NCBI RefSeq assembly: GCF_017086445.1
Contig: NZ_CP070968.1
Coordinates: 2,108,001-2,172,000 of the forward strand
Length of the DNA stretch: 64,000 nucleotides
Direction of reading: 5' to 3'
Source of the DNA: Brevundimonas fontaquae
Lineage (GTDB): Bacteria > Pseudomonadota > Alphaproteobacteria > Caulobacterales > Caulobacteraceae
The position numbers and the translations under genes are program-made. Of this stretch, positions 22,186 through 29,918 are shown piece by piece. Position 1 is the first letter of the stretch; each line of letters opens with the position of its first letter. The notes below the pieces were generated by a model that made no database searches, was not told the origin of the DNA, and was given only the letters and a program-made list of their open reading frames with translations.

Positions 22186-22934
22186 GCCCGGCGGGCCGCC
22201 AGCAGCGGCCCGTTCGGCCCCTCGATCCACGCCCCGTCCAGCCCAAAGACCTCGCGCAGGACGGCGGGCGACAGCGCCTGGATCGGTGGGGCGTCGGCGA
22301 CCACCCGGCCCCGGTCCAGCACAACGATGCGATCCGCCACGGTTGCAGCCAAGGTCAGGTCGTGAAGGCTGACCAGCACCCCTGCCCCGTCGTCGGCGCG
22401 GGCCCTCAGGCGCTCCAGCACCAGACGCTGCGCATCCGGATCCAGCCCCGCGATCGGCTCGTCGGCCAGCAGCAGCGGCGCATCGATGACAAGGGCTCGC
22501 GCCAGCAGAACCCGGGCACGCTCGCCGCCTGACATCTCTGCAACGCCGCGGTCCGCCAGATGACCGGCGCCGACCTCACCCAGAGCGGCTCGCGCGCGCG
22601 AGAGCGCATCCGCGCCTGACAGAAACGGCGCACCAAGAGCCGCCACCTCTACCGCCGGCAGGTTCCAGGCGATGCGCCGTTCCTGCGGCAGATAGGCGAC
22701 GCACTGCGCCCGCTGGCGAGGGGACAGATCAGTGATGTCCGCACCGCCCAGTCTGATTTGGCCGCCGGTCATCTCCAGCAGGCCCACCGCGGCGCGGATG
22801 GCGCTGCTCTTGCCCGCGCCGTTCGGACCGCACAGGGCCACGACCTCGCCCGCCTCGACCGACAGGCTTACCCCATCCAGCACGATGGCCCTGCCAAGCC
22901 GCGCCTGAACCGCCTCCAGCGACAACAGGCTCAC
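22179..22934 (-). CDS. ABC importer ATP-binding protein (FecE/BtuD type)
   Basis: 251 residues. Walker A GPNGAGKSS, signature MSGGERARVLLARAL, Walker B LLLADEPIAGLD and the switch histidine SLHDLT are all present. The start is GTG 22934, overlapping the permease TGA (GTGA). It is the last gene of the TetR-SBP-permease-ATPase run and powers import of a metal chelate such as a siderophore, haem or cobalamin. Its 3' end overlaps the convergent slt end by 7 bp. Confidence 0.88.
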   Translation of the reverse strand: MSLLSLEAVQARLGRAIVLDGVSLSVEAGEVVALCGPNGAGKSSAIRAAVGLLEMTGGQIRLGGADITDLSPRQRAQCVAYLPQERRIAWNLPAVEVAALGAPFLSGADALSRARAALGEVGAGHLADRGVAEMSGGERARVLLARALVIDAPLLLADEPIAGLDPDAQRLVLERLRARADDGAGVLVSLHDLTLAATVADRIVVLDRGRVVADAPPIQALSPAVLREVFGLDGAWIEGPNGPLLAARRAQ

Positions 22935-23920
22935 AGCCGCCACTCCCGCGCCGCCCGCCAAGCGATCAGGGCGAACAGGGGCGCGCCGATCAGGGCGGTG
23001 AACACGCCAAGCTTCAGCTCCTGGTCCGTCGGCGTCAGTCGCGCCAGCAGGTCCGCCACGATCAGCATCAGCCCGCCGGCCAGCGCCGAGGGCGCCAGGA
23101 TACGCTTCGCATCACCGCGCACCGCCGCGCGCACCAGATGCGGCGCGGCCAGGCCCACGAACCCGATGACGCCCGCCACCGCCACGGCCGCCCCGGTGGC
23201 CAAGGCCGCCGCGATCAGGGCGAAGGCTCGCAACCGTCCCATATTCAAGCCCGACGCCGCCGCCCCCTCGTCGCCGAGGGTCAGCATCCGCAGACCTGAG
23301 CCCGACAAGGCAGCGAAGACGCCCGCGACGATGACGGCCGGGGTCACCCAGGCCACATCGATCCAACTGCGGTTCTGCACCGATCCCAGCAGCCAAGACA
23401 TGACCTCGGCCGAGGCGATAGGCGACGGCGAAAGGTTGAAGATCAAGGCCGTCGCTGCGCCTGCGAAACTGGACAGCGCCACGCCAAACAGGATCAGGGC
23501 CTCGGGCGCCCGCATGGCCCTGGACGCCGCGATCAACAGTCCACCCGCCAGCGCCGCGCCCGCCAAGGCCGAAAATTCGACCATTCCCGGCACGGCCGCA
23601 GCGCCAAGAACGATCGCCAGCGCCGCGCCCAGGGCCGCCGTCGCCGACACGCCCAGCACGCCGGGATCGGCTAGCGGATTACGCAACAGCCCCTGCATCA
23701 CCGCGCCTGCCAGCCCCAGAGCCGCGCCGACGACCAGGGCGCAGACCGCGCGTGGCGCCCGCACCTGCCACAGCACCTCGGCCGGACCCGATGTCGGATC
23801 GCTGAAGGCAGCCGCATACTGATCGACACTGAACGCCGTCTCGCCCGCCAGCACCGCCAGAGCCAGCGCCGTGACGATCAAGCCGATCAGAACCAGGCAC
23901 AGCCGAACCGTTCTGTTCAC
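22931..23920 (-). CDS. FecCD/BtuC-family ABC permease
   Basis: 329 residues, about ten transmembrane helices. Family motifs include RAPRAVCALVVGAALGLAG, GLLRNPLADPGVLGVS, and the C-terminal GLAAPHLVR coupling region that contacts the ATPase. The GTG at 23920 overlaps the stop of the substrate-binding protein gene (GTGA). These permeases carry cobalamin or Fe(III)-siderophores, and the sequence alone does not separate the two. Confidence 0.88.
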   Translation of the reverse strand: MNRTVRLCLVLIGLIVTALALAVLAGETAFSVDQYAAAFSDPTSGPAEVLWQVRAPRAVCALVVGAALGLAGAVMQGLLRNPLADPGVLGVSATAALGAALAIVLGAAAVPGMVEFSALAGAALAGGLLIAASRAMRAPEALILFGVALSSFAGAATALIFNLSPSPIASAEVMSWLLGSVQNRSWIDVAWVTPAVIVAGVFAALSGSGLRMLTLGDEGAAASGLNMGRLRAFALIAAALATGAAVAVAGVIGFVGLAAPHLVRAAVRGDAKRILAPSALAGGLMLIVADLLARLTPTDQELKLGVFTALIGAPLFALIAWRAAREWRL

Positions 23921-24717
23921 GGCCGCCCCTTGGCCATCATCTCGACCGCGTCGGCGGCGAACCATGCCGGGCAGGTCAAGGTCGCGGCGGGCAGGCGCGC
24001 CGCCGTTCGGCCCTCGGCCGCTCGCGCGACAACCGGATGCCGCCCTGGTCCGCGCAGGTCGGCGCGCAACTGATCGAAGAAGCCGAGCACAAATCGCACC
24101 GGCGGATTCATGGCGATCCGCTCGACGCTGAGTGCGCCAAAACCGGGAGCGGCCGTCAGATTGCGAAATCCGGCCGCCCGCATCATCGCATCTATCAGCG
24201 TGCCAGGCCCCGCAGTGAAGCCCCCCGACGTCAGATAGACGGCCCCAGACGCCTCAGCCGCGCGCTTCACCGGCGCCGCTTTGGCCAACTTCCCGTCCAT
24301 CTGTCGCTCTAGCGCCCGTCCGCGCTGTATTTGATCCAGATCGCGCGCCACGGTTTGGATATTCCGGCGCACCCCATTTAGGTCCACCGCGTCCTCGATC
24401 GTGGCCACCTTGACCCCGCGCTGCGCCAGCGCCGTCAGCAGACGCGGTTCGCCGCCCCAGTAGCGCACCACGACGTCAGGCTGAAAACCCACGGCGGCTT
24501 CGAGTGTCGGACGCAAACGCCTGTGACCGACAGCCTGCTGACGCAGCCAGGCGTCCGGATCGTCGGCGCGCGGCGACAGCACGATGTCTGCGTCCGGCGC
24601 CAAGGCCAGCACATATTGGTCGGCGCACTGATCCAGCGCCATGATCCGCAAGGGCCGCGCCTCAGCCACGCTGCTGCTGAACGCCAGAGCCGCCAAGGCG
24701 ACGCAGATACGCTTCAT
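23917..24717 (-). CDS. Periplasmic substrate-binding protein, BtuF/FecB-like
   Basis: 266 residues with a signal peptide (MKRICVALAALAFSSSVAEA). The mature part begins PLRIMALDQCADQYVLALAP, typical of short cluster A-II binding proteins with a single linking helix. It lacks a lipobox cysteine, so it should be soluble in the periplasm. The ATG at 24717 overlaps the TetR gene stop (ATGA). The ligand is probably cobalamin or an iron chelate; no TonB receptor lies nearby to decide. Confidence 0.8.
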   Translation of the reverse strand: MKRICVALAALAFSSSVAEARPLRIMALDQCADQYVLALAPDADIVLSPRADDPDAWLRQQAVGHRRLRPTLEAAVGFQPDVVVRYWGGEPRLLTALAQRGVKVATIEDAVDLNGVRRNIQTVARDLDQIQRGRALERQMDGKLAKAAPVKRAAEASGAVYLTSGGFTAGPGTLIDAMMRAAGFRNLTAAPGFGALSVERIAMNPPVRFVLGFFDQLRADLRGPGRHPVVARAAEGRTAARLPAATLTCPAWFAADAVEMMAKGRP

Positions 24718-25343
24718 CCTTCGATCAGACCGACGAATAGGGCGTCCAAAGTCGTGCGAACCAGCGCCTGCCGATCGGACCACGGGAAGTAGGGCTTTGT
24801 GATCATGAGAGACACGATCCCATGCGCCGCAGCCCAGATCGCCTGGGCGATCGTGGCGGGATCGCCTTTCATGCGTCCAGCCGTCACGGCGTCGCCGACG
24901 GTCGCCTCCAATGTCGTGAACAGGCTGGAGCCCAGTTCGCGCGCCGCGTCCTGAGCGCCATCTCGCGCCTCCACCGGTCGCGTCAGATAGATCAGGCGAT
25001 AGGCGTTGGGATGGGCGAAACCGAAGTCGATATAGCCCTCGATCATCCGCCGCAGCCGCTGCTCAGGCGGCGCGGCCTCATCGGCGACGGCGGCGTTTGA
25101 TGCGATCAACCGGGCGAATGCGTCACGGCAGATTTCCTGCAGTATCGCGCCCTTGTCCGGGAAATGCATGTAGAGCGCCGTCGACGACAGCCCGACCTCG
25201 TCCGCGATCTTGCGAATCGTCGCGCCTTCATAGCCGTGCTCGACGAAGATGCGCTCGGCCGCCGCCAGGATTTCGCCCCTCCGCGAATGGCCTTCGCCCT
25301 TGGGCTTTCGGGTCGTGCGCGAGGCGTTCGAGGGTTCAGACAA
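24714..25343 (-). CDS. TetR-family transcriptional regulator
   Basis: About 209 residues. The helix-turn-helix reads ILAAAERIFVEHGYEGATI followed by RKIADEVGLSSTALYMHF, which is the standard TetR N-terminus. The C-terminal ligand domain is of the TetR_C_33/WHG type. The likely start is TTG 25343, preceded by GGAG with a 7-nt spacer. It is the first gene of an operon with the three importer genes, so it probably autoregulates and controls import. Confidence 0.83.
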   Translation of the reverse strand: MSEPSNASRTTRKPKGEGHSRRGEILAAAERIFVEHGYEGATIRKIADEVGLSSTALYMHFPDKGAILQEICRDAFARLIASNAAVADEAAPPEQRLRRMIEGYIDFGFAHPNAYRLIYLTRPVEARDGAQDAARELGSSLFTTLEATVGDAVTAGRMKGDPATIAQAIWAAAHGIVSLMITKPYFPWSDRQALVRTTLDALFVGLIEG

Positions 25344-25463
25344 GCCGCTGCTCCGGGTGAGGCGCCCTGAATAGCGACAATCCGTCCCGGACGCCAACCG
25401 ACTTGCCGAACGCAGTTGTTTCAAATAGCGATTGCGGGTTGTGGTGCTTCGGGGGCGGTTGCG

Positions 25464-26864
25464 GTGAAGGATTGGGCGCATCCGGGGATCAGGCCCCGCC
25501 GAAACGGCGCCTCACGACGCACGCCGAGCGGTTTCCAGGTCACGACCTTGATCCTGCTTACGCTGACATCCGCCGTGGCGCTAATCCGCTGGCCCCAAAC
25601 CGCTCTCCCCGTCGCCCTGGTGTTGTTCCAAGCCGCGTTCGTCGTGTGCGCCTTGTGGAAGGCCGTCATCGGTATCGCCAGCCTGCGACGCCCTGCGCCC
25701 GCTGCTCGTCCAATCGAATGGCCGCGCTACACCATTCTGGCGGCGCTTTATGACGAGGCGGCCGTGGCGCCGCAGTTGATCGCCAACCTCAGCCGGATCG
25801 ACTATCCGGCGCACAGGCTGGAGGCGTTCATCGTGCTGGAGGCGCATGATGAGGCCACCCTGGCCGCAGCCCAGGCGACGCCCAAACCGCCGTGGCTGAA
25901 AATCCTGATCGCCCCTCCGGGCAGTCCTCAAACCAAGCCGCGCGCTTTGAACTACGCCCTGGGTCACGCGCGGGGCGATCTGGTCACCATCTATGACGCA
26001 GAGGACCGACCGCATCCGCAACAACTCCGTCAGGCGGCTGCGCGCTTCGTGGCCCAGCCCCGGTTGGGTTGTCTTCAGGCGCCGCTGCGCATCCGAGCAT
26101 CCGGCAAGGCTGGCTCCTGGTTTCTGGATCGGCAGTTCGCCTTTGAGTATGCGGCCCTGTTCGAAGTGACTTTGCCGGGCATGGCGCGGCTGGGCCTGCC
26201 CTTTCCGCTTGGCGGCACAAGCAATCACATCCGCATGACGGCCCTGCGCGGGGCCGGCGGCTGGGACGCGCACAATGTCACTGAGGACGCCGACCTGGGC
26301 TTTCGCCTGTGGTCGCTCGGCTGGAAGCTCGGCGTCATCGACAGTCCGACGTGGGAGACGCCGCCGGGCGCGATGGACCGATGGCTGCCCCAGCGCACCC
26401 GGTGGCTGAAGGGTTATATGCAGACCTGGGGCGTACACACGCGGCGTCCCAACGCCTTAGGCCGGCGCGGAAGCTTGTCGCTGGTCATGACCTTGGGCGC
26501 GGCGATCCTCTCGGCGGCCGCCCATGCCCCGACGCTGGCCTGGCTGGTTCTGGCTATCGCCGTCTGGGCGCTTTCTGGCGTCTTGCCGCCCCTGCCCGGA
26601 GGCTCGCTAGGCGTGCTGGCGCTGGGCGTCATCGCCGCCTGGATGAGCTGTGCGGTGGGAGCACGGCGGGCAGGGCTCGATTATCGGCTGGGCGATGTGC
26701 TGGCTGCGCCGGCGTACTGGGCGCTGCTCAGCCTGGCCTTCGTCCATGCAGCCTGGCGGCTGGCGGTCGAACCGCACGTCTGGGACAAGACCCCGCACGA
26801 TCGCGACGATCAGATGCCGGAATTGACCGTCGTGGCGCTGGACGCTGGACGCGAGGCGGCCTGA
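25464..26864 (+). CDS. Membrane glycosyltransferase family 2 (cellulose-synthase-like)
   Basis: About 466 residues. Two N-terminal hydrophobic helices, a cytoplasmic GT-A domain and about four C-terminal helices are visible. The processive GT2 set is present: DAED at about residue 178, TED at about 273 and QRTRW at about 310. The arrangement resembles BcsA-like/exopolysaccharide polymerising enzymes without a PilZ domain. The start is uncertain: TTG 25416 and GTG 25464 are both open, and neither has a strong Shine-Dalgarno. It diverges from the TetR gene and no other polysaccharide genes are adjacent. Confidence 0.78.
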   Translation: MKDWAHPGIRPRRNGASRRTPSGFQVTTLILLTLTSAVALIRWPQTALPVALVLFQAAFVVCALWKAVIGIASLRRPAPAARPIEWPRYTILAALYDEAAVAPQLIANLSRIDYPAHRLEAFIVLEAHDEATLAAAQATPKPPWLKILIAPPGSPQTKPRALNYALGHARGDLVTIYDAEDRPHPQQLRQAAARFVAQPRLGCLQAPLRIRASGKAGSWFLDRQFAFEYAALFEVTLPGMARLGLPFPLGGTSNHIRMTALRGAGGWDAHNVTEDADLGFRLWSLGWKLGVIDSPTWETPPGAMDRWLPQRTRWLKGYMQTWGVHTRRPNALGRRGSLSLVMTLGAAILSAAAHAPTLAWLVLAIAVWALSGVLPPLPGGSLGVLALGVIAAWMSCAVGARRAGLDYRLGDVLAAPAYWALLSLAFVHAAWRLAVEPHVWDKTPHDRDDQMPELTVVALDAGREAA

Positions 26865-26882
26865 GCGCCTATCAGCCCGACG

Positions 26883-27794
26883 ATGGCGCCCGTCCTTTCC
26901 AAAACTCCCGAAACGCTCGTGACCTCCGGCTGGTCCGACTATGCCCTGCTGGACAGCGGCGACGGCAAAAAGCTGGAGCGGTATGGCCGCTACACCGTCG
27001 TTCGGCCCGAACCGCAGTGTTTCTGGTCGCCCCGCGATCCGAAAGCCTTCGAAAAGGCCACTGCGACCTTCGATCCGCAGCAGGAAGAGGAAGACAGCGG
27101 TCGCTGGCGGTTCGACAAGCATGGATCCATCGACGCCTTCCCCCTGAAATGGCGCGACGTGCAGTTCACCGGCCGTTTCACCCCCTTCCGCCACCTCGCC
27201 TTCTTCCCTGAACAGGCGGCCAACTGGGAATGGCTGGACGGGCGGGTGCGCGCGTTCACGCGCTCGAACGGCCGCGCGCCGAAGATCCTAAACCTGTTCG
27301 GCTACACCGGCGTCGCCAGTCTGGCTGCGGCCGCGGCGGGTGCGGAGGTCACCCACGTCGACGCCTCCAAGAAGTCCGTCGCCTACGCGCGCGAGAACGC
27401 CGAACAATCGGGCCTGGCCCAACATCCAATCCGCTGGATCGTTGAGGACGCCCGCAAGTATGTGGCGCGCGAAGTTCGTCGAGGCTCGAAATACGATGGC
27501 GTCATTCTGGATCCGCCCAAATACGGGCGCGGCCCTACGGGTGAAGTCTGGCGCCTGTTCGAGGACATGCCGGGCCTGCTCAAGGACTGCGCCGCCCTAT
27601 TGTCCGATGATGCCGACTTCCTGCTGCTGAACGCCTATGCGGCCCGTGTGTCCGGCCTGTCTCTGGCGCATCTTATGGCGGAGGCAACGCAGGATCGCGG
27701 CGGCCGGATCGACTGGGGCGAACTGGCCCTGTCCGAAGACGGCCCTGACGCCCGCGCCATCGGCCTGTCCTTCTTCGCGCGGTGGAGCCGATGA
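26883..27794 (+). CDS. Class I SAM-dependent methyltransferase (RlmI/RlmK-like)
   Basis: 303 residues. The SAM-binding motif I is NLFGYTGVASLAAAAAG, motif II VTHVDASKKSV, and the catalytic-loop motif ILDPPKYGRG matches the RlmI/TrmA-type rRNA methyltransferases. It lacks the N-terminal PUA domain of RlmI. Its stop overlaps the start of the TrmH-family gene (ATGA), which supports a role in RNA modification. The exact target nucleotide cannot be read from sequence. Confidence 0.8.
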   Translation: MAPVLSKTPETLVTSGWSDYALLDSGDGKKLERYGRYTVVRPEPQCFWSPRDPKAFEKATATFDPQQEEEDSGRWRFDKHGSIDAFPLKWRDVQFTGRFTPFRHLAFFPEQAANWEWLDGRVRAFTRSNGRAPKILNLFGYTGVASLAAAAAGAEVTHVDASKKSVAYARENAEQSGLAQHPIRWIVEDARKYVAREVRRGSKYDGVILDPPKYGRGPTGEVWRLFEDMPGLLKDCAALLSDDADFLLLNAYAARVSGLSLAHLMAEATQDRGGRIDWGELALSEDGPDARAIGLSFFARWSR

Positions 27795-28588
27795 GCGAAC
27801 GCGTCATCACGTCGCTGACCAACGACACGGTCAAGGGCGTCCGCGCCCTGCATATGCGCAAGGAACGCGACCTGACCGGCACCTTCCTGGCCGAAGGCCT
27901 GAAATTCATCGGCGAGGCGCTGGACCAGGGTCGTGCGCCCCGGATGCTGCTGGTCGGCGAGGACGCCCGCCCTCACCCGCTGCTGGACCGCGCCAAGGCT
28001 GCCACCCTCAAGGCCGGCGGCGACATCATCGTCGTCACCCACGCCATCCTCGAAAAGATCAGCCGCCGCGACAATCCGCAGACGGTCTTGGGCGTGTTCG
28101 AACAGGCCTATGCGGCTCTCGACAGCCTGAACCCAGCCTCGGCCCCCTGCTGGGTCGCTCTGGAGCAGGTGCGTGATCCCGGCAATCTGGGCACCATCAT
28201 CCGCACGGCGGACGCGGCCGGTTGCGGCGGGGTCATCCTGATCGGCGATTGCGTCGATCCCTATTCGGTCGAGGCCGTGCGCGCGACCATGGGCTCGGTC
28301 TTCGCCGTCTCGATCACCAAGACGACGCCCGAGACTTTCCTGACCTGGCGCAAGCGCTGGCCTGGCAGCGTCGTCGGCACCCGACTGGACGCCAAGGTCA
28401 GTCACCGCTCGGCCGTCATGCAACGGCCGTCGCTGATCCTGATGGGCAATGAGCAGGCAGGCCTGACCGATGACCTGGCCTCCGCCTGCGACGTCAACGT
28501 CAAGATTCCGATGCGTGGCCGCGCCGACAGCCTGAATCTGGCCATCGCCACCGGCATCATGGTCTATGCCGCGACGGATGAAGCCTAG
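27791..28588 (+). CDS. TrmH/SpoU-family RNA 2'-O-methyltransferase
   Basis: 265 residues of the SPOUT superfamily. An N-terminal substrate-binding domain (ITSLTNDTVKGVRAL) precedes the knotted domain with motif 1 LEQVRDPGNLGTIIRTAD, motif 2 LILMGNEQAGL and motif 3 IPMRGRADSLNLAIATGI. Members methylate ribose in rRNA or tRNA. It is translationally coupled to the upstream methyltransferase gene. Confidence 0.88.
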   Translation: MSERVITSLTNDTVKGVRALHMRKERDLTGTFLAEGLKFIGEALDQGRAPRMLLVGEDARPHPLLDRAKAATLKAGGDIIVVTHAILEKISRRDNPQTVLGVFEQAYAALDSLNPASAPCWVALEQVRDPGNLGTIIRTADAAGCGGVILIGDCVDPYSVEAVRATMGSVFAVSITKTTPETFLTWRKRWPGSVVGTRLDAKVSHRSAVMQRPSLILMGNEQAGLTDDLASACDVNVKIPMRGRADSLNLAIATGIMVYAATDEA

Positions 28589-29862
28589 CGCTTCTCCTCC
28601 GGCGCAACCCGCCCCATACCCCAAAGAGCGGCGATGGTGACCAAGGCCGAAATCGCCAGATAGCCGCCGACGGCTCCCGGCCCGAATCGCTCGGCCAGCT
28701 TCAGCGCGACATAGGGCGCAAGCGATGCGCCCAGGATGCCCGCCAGATTGAAGGCCATCGACGCGCCGGTATAGCGCACCGCTGTCGGGAATGGCCGCGC
28801 CATGGCTGCGCCGATGGGGCCATACGTGCAGCCCATCAGCGCGAACCCCAGGGCAAAGAAGATCAGCAGGCCGCTGAGGCCGCCCCCGAACAGCGGCGCG
28901 AAAATGAAGCCGAACAGGCCGATCCCGACCGACGAGGCGATCAGCACCCTGACCTGCCCGTATCGATCCGCCAGCAACGCCGTCACCGGGATGAAGGCGG
29001 CGAAGAACAGCACGCCGATCAACTGGATGGGCAGCACATCGGCCCGCGCCAATCCCATCCCTGTCGTCGCCCAACCGAGGGCGAAGACGGTCATCAGATA
29101 GAACAGGGTGAAGGTCGTCACGCCGCTGAACGTCCCGAGAACCAGCGCCGCCTTGTGATGGGCGAACAGGGTCACGGCGGGCGCCTTGACCCGCTCGTCG
29201 CGGTCAACCGCCTTCTGAAACTCGGGCGTCTCGGTGATCTTCAGCCGCACCCACAGGCCGACAAACACCAGCACGGCGCTCGCCAGGAACGGAATGCGCC
29301 AGCCCCAGCCCTCGAACGCGGTCTCGCTCATCGTCGACGTCAGGACGATGAAGGATGTGGTGGACAGGATGAAGCCGATGGGCGCGCCCAGTTGGGGAAA
29401 CATGCCGAACCAGGCCTTCTTTCCAGGCGGCGCATTCTCGGTCGCCAGCAACACCGCCCCGCCCCACTCGCCGCCCAGACCCAGCCCCTGACCGAACCGG
29501 CACAGGGCCAGCAGCAGGGGCGCAAGCAGGCCGACCTGCTGGTGCGTCGGCAACACACCGATGGCCACCGTCGACAGGCCCATCGTCATCAGCGCCGCGA
29601 CCAGCGTCGCCTTGCGTCCCACCCGGTCCCCAAAATGCCCAAAGGCCAGGGCGCCGATGGGCCGCGCGAAGAAGGCGATGGAGAAGGTCGCGAACGACGA
29701 CAGAAGCGCCGTCCCCGGATCCTCGCCCGGGAAGAACAGCGTCGGGAACACCAAAACGGCCGCCGTGGCGTAGATATAGAAGTCGAAGAACTCGATCGTC
29801 GTGCCGATCAGGCTGGCGAACAGCACGCGGCCGGTGGAGTTCTTCGGCAGGACGTCGGACAT
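28585..29862 (-). CDS. MFS transporter, metabolite:H+ symporter (MHS) type
   Basis: 425 residues, twelve transmembrane helices. The opening TGRVLFASLIGTTIEFFDFY, the A-loop motif GHFGDRVGRKATL, and LGLGGEWGGAVLL in helix 4-5 are typical of the ProP/ShiA/KgtP group (carboxylates, betaine, shikimate). The ATG at 29862 has GGGAGAAG just upstream. The long open frame above it is only the 3' end region of hrpB read in another frame. The substrate is unknown. Confidence 0.85.
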   Translation of the reverse strand: MSDVLPKNSTGRVLFASLIGTTIEFFDFYIYATAAVLVFPTLFFPGEDPGTALLSSFATFSIAFFARPIGALAFGHFGDRVGRKATLVAALMTMGLSTVAIGVLPTHQQVGLLAPLLLALCRFGQGLGLGGEWGGAVLLATENAPPGKKAWFGMFPQLGAPIGFILSTTSFIVLTSTMSETAFEGWGWRIPFLASAVLVFVGLWVRLKITETPEFQKAVDRDERVKAPAVTLFAHHKAALVLGTFSGVTTFTLFYLMTVFALGWATTGMGLARADVLPIQLIGVLFFAAFIPVTALLADRYGQVRVLIASSVGIGLFGFIFAPLFGGGLSGLLIFFALGFALMGCTYGPIGAAMARPFPTAVRYTGASMAFNLAGILGASLAPYVALKLAERFGPGAVGGYLAISALVTIAALWGMGRVAPEEKR

Positions 29863-29918
29863 CTTCTTCTCCCGGTTGTCCCAGCGATGCCCGTTTCCCT
29901 CCCGCCGCGTCAAGGCGA

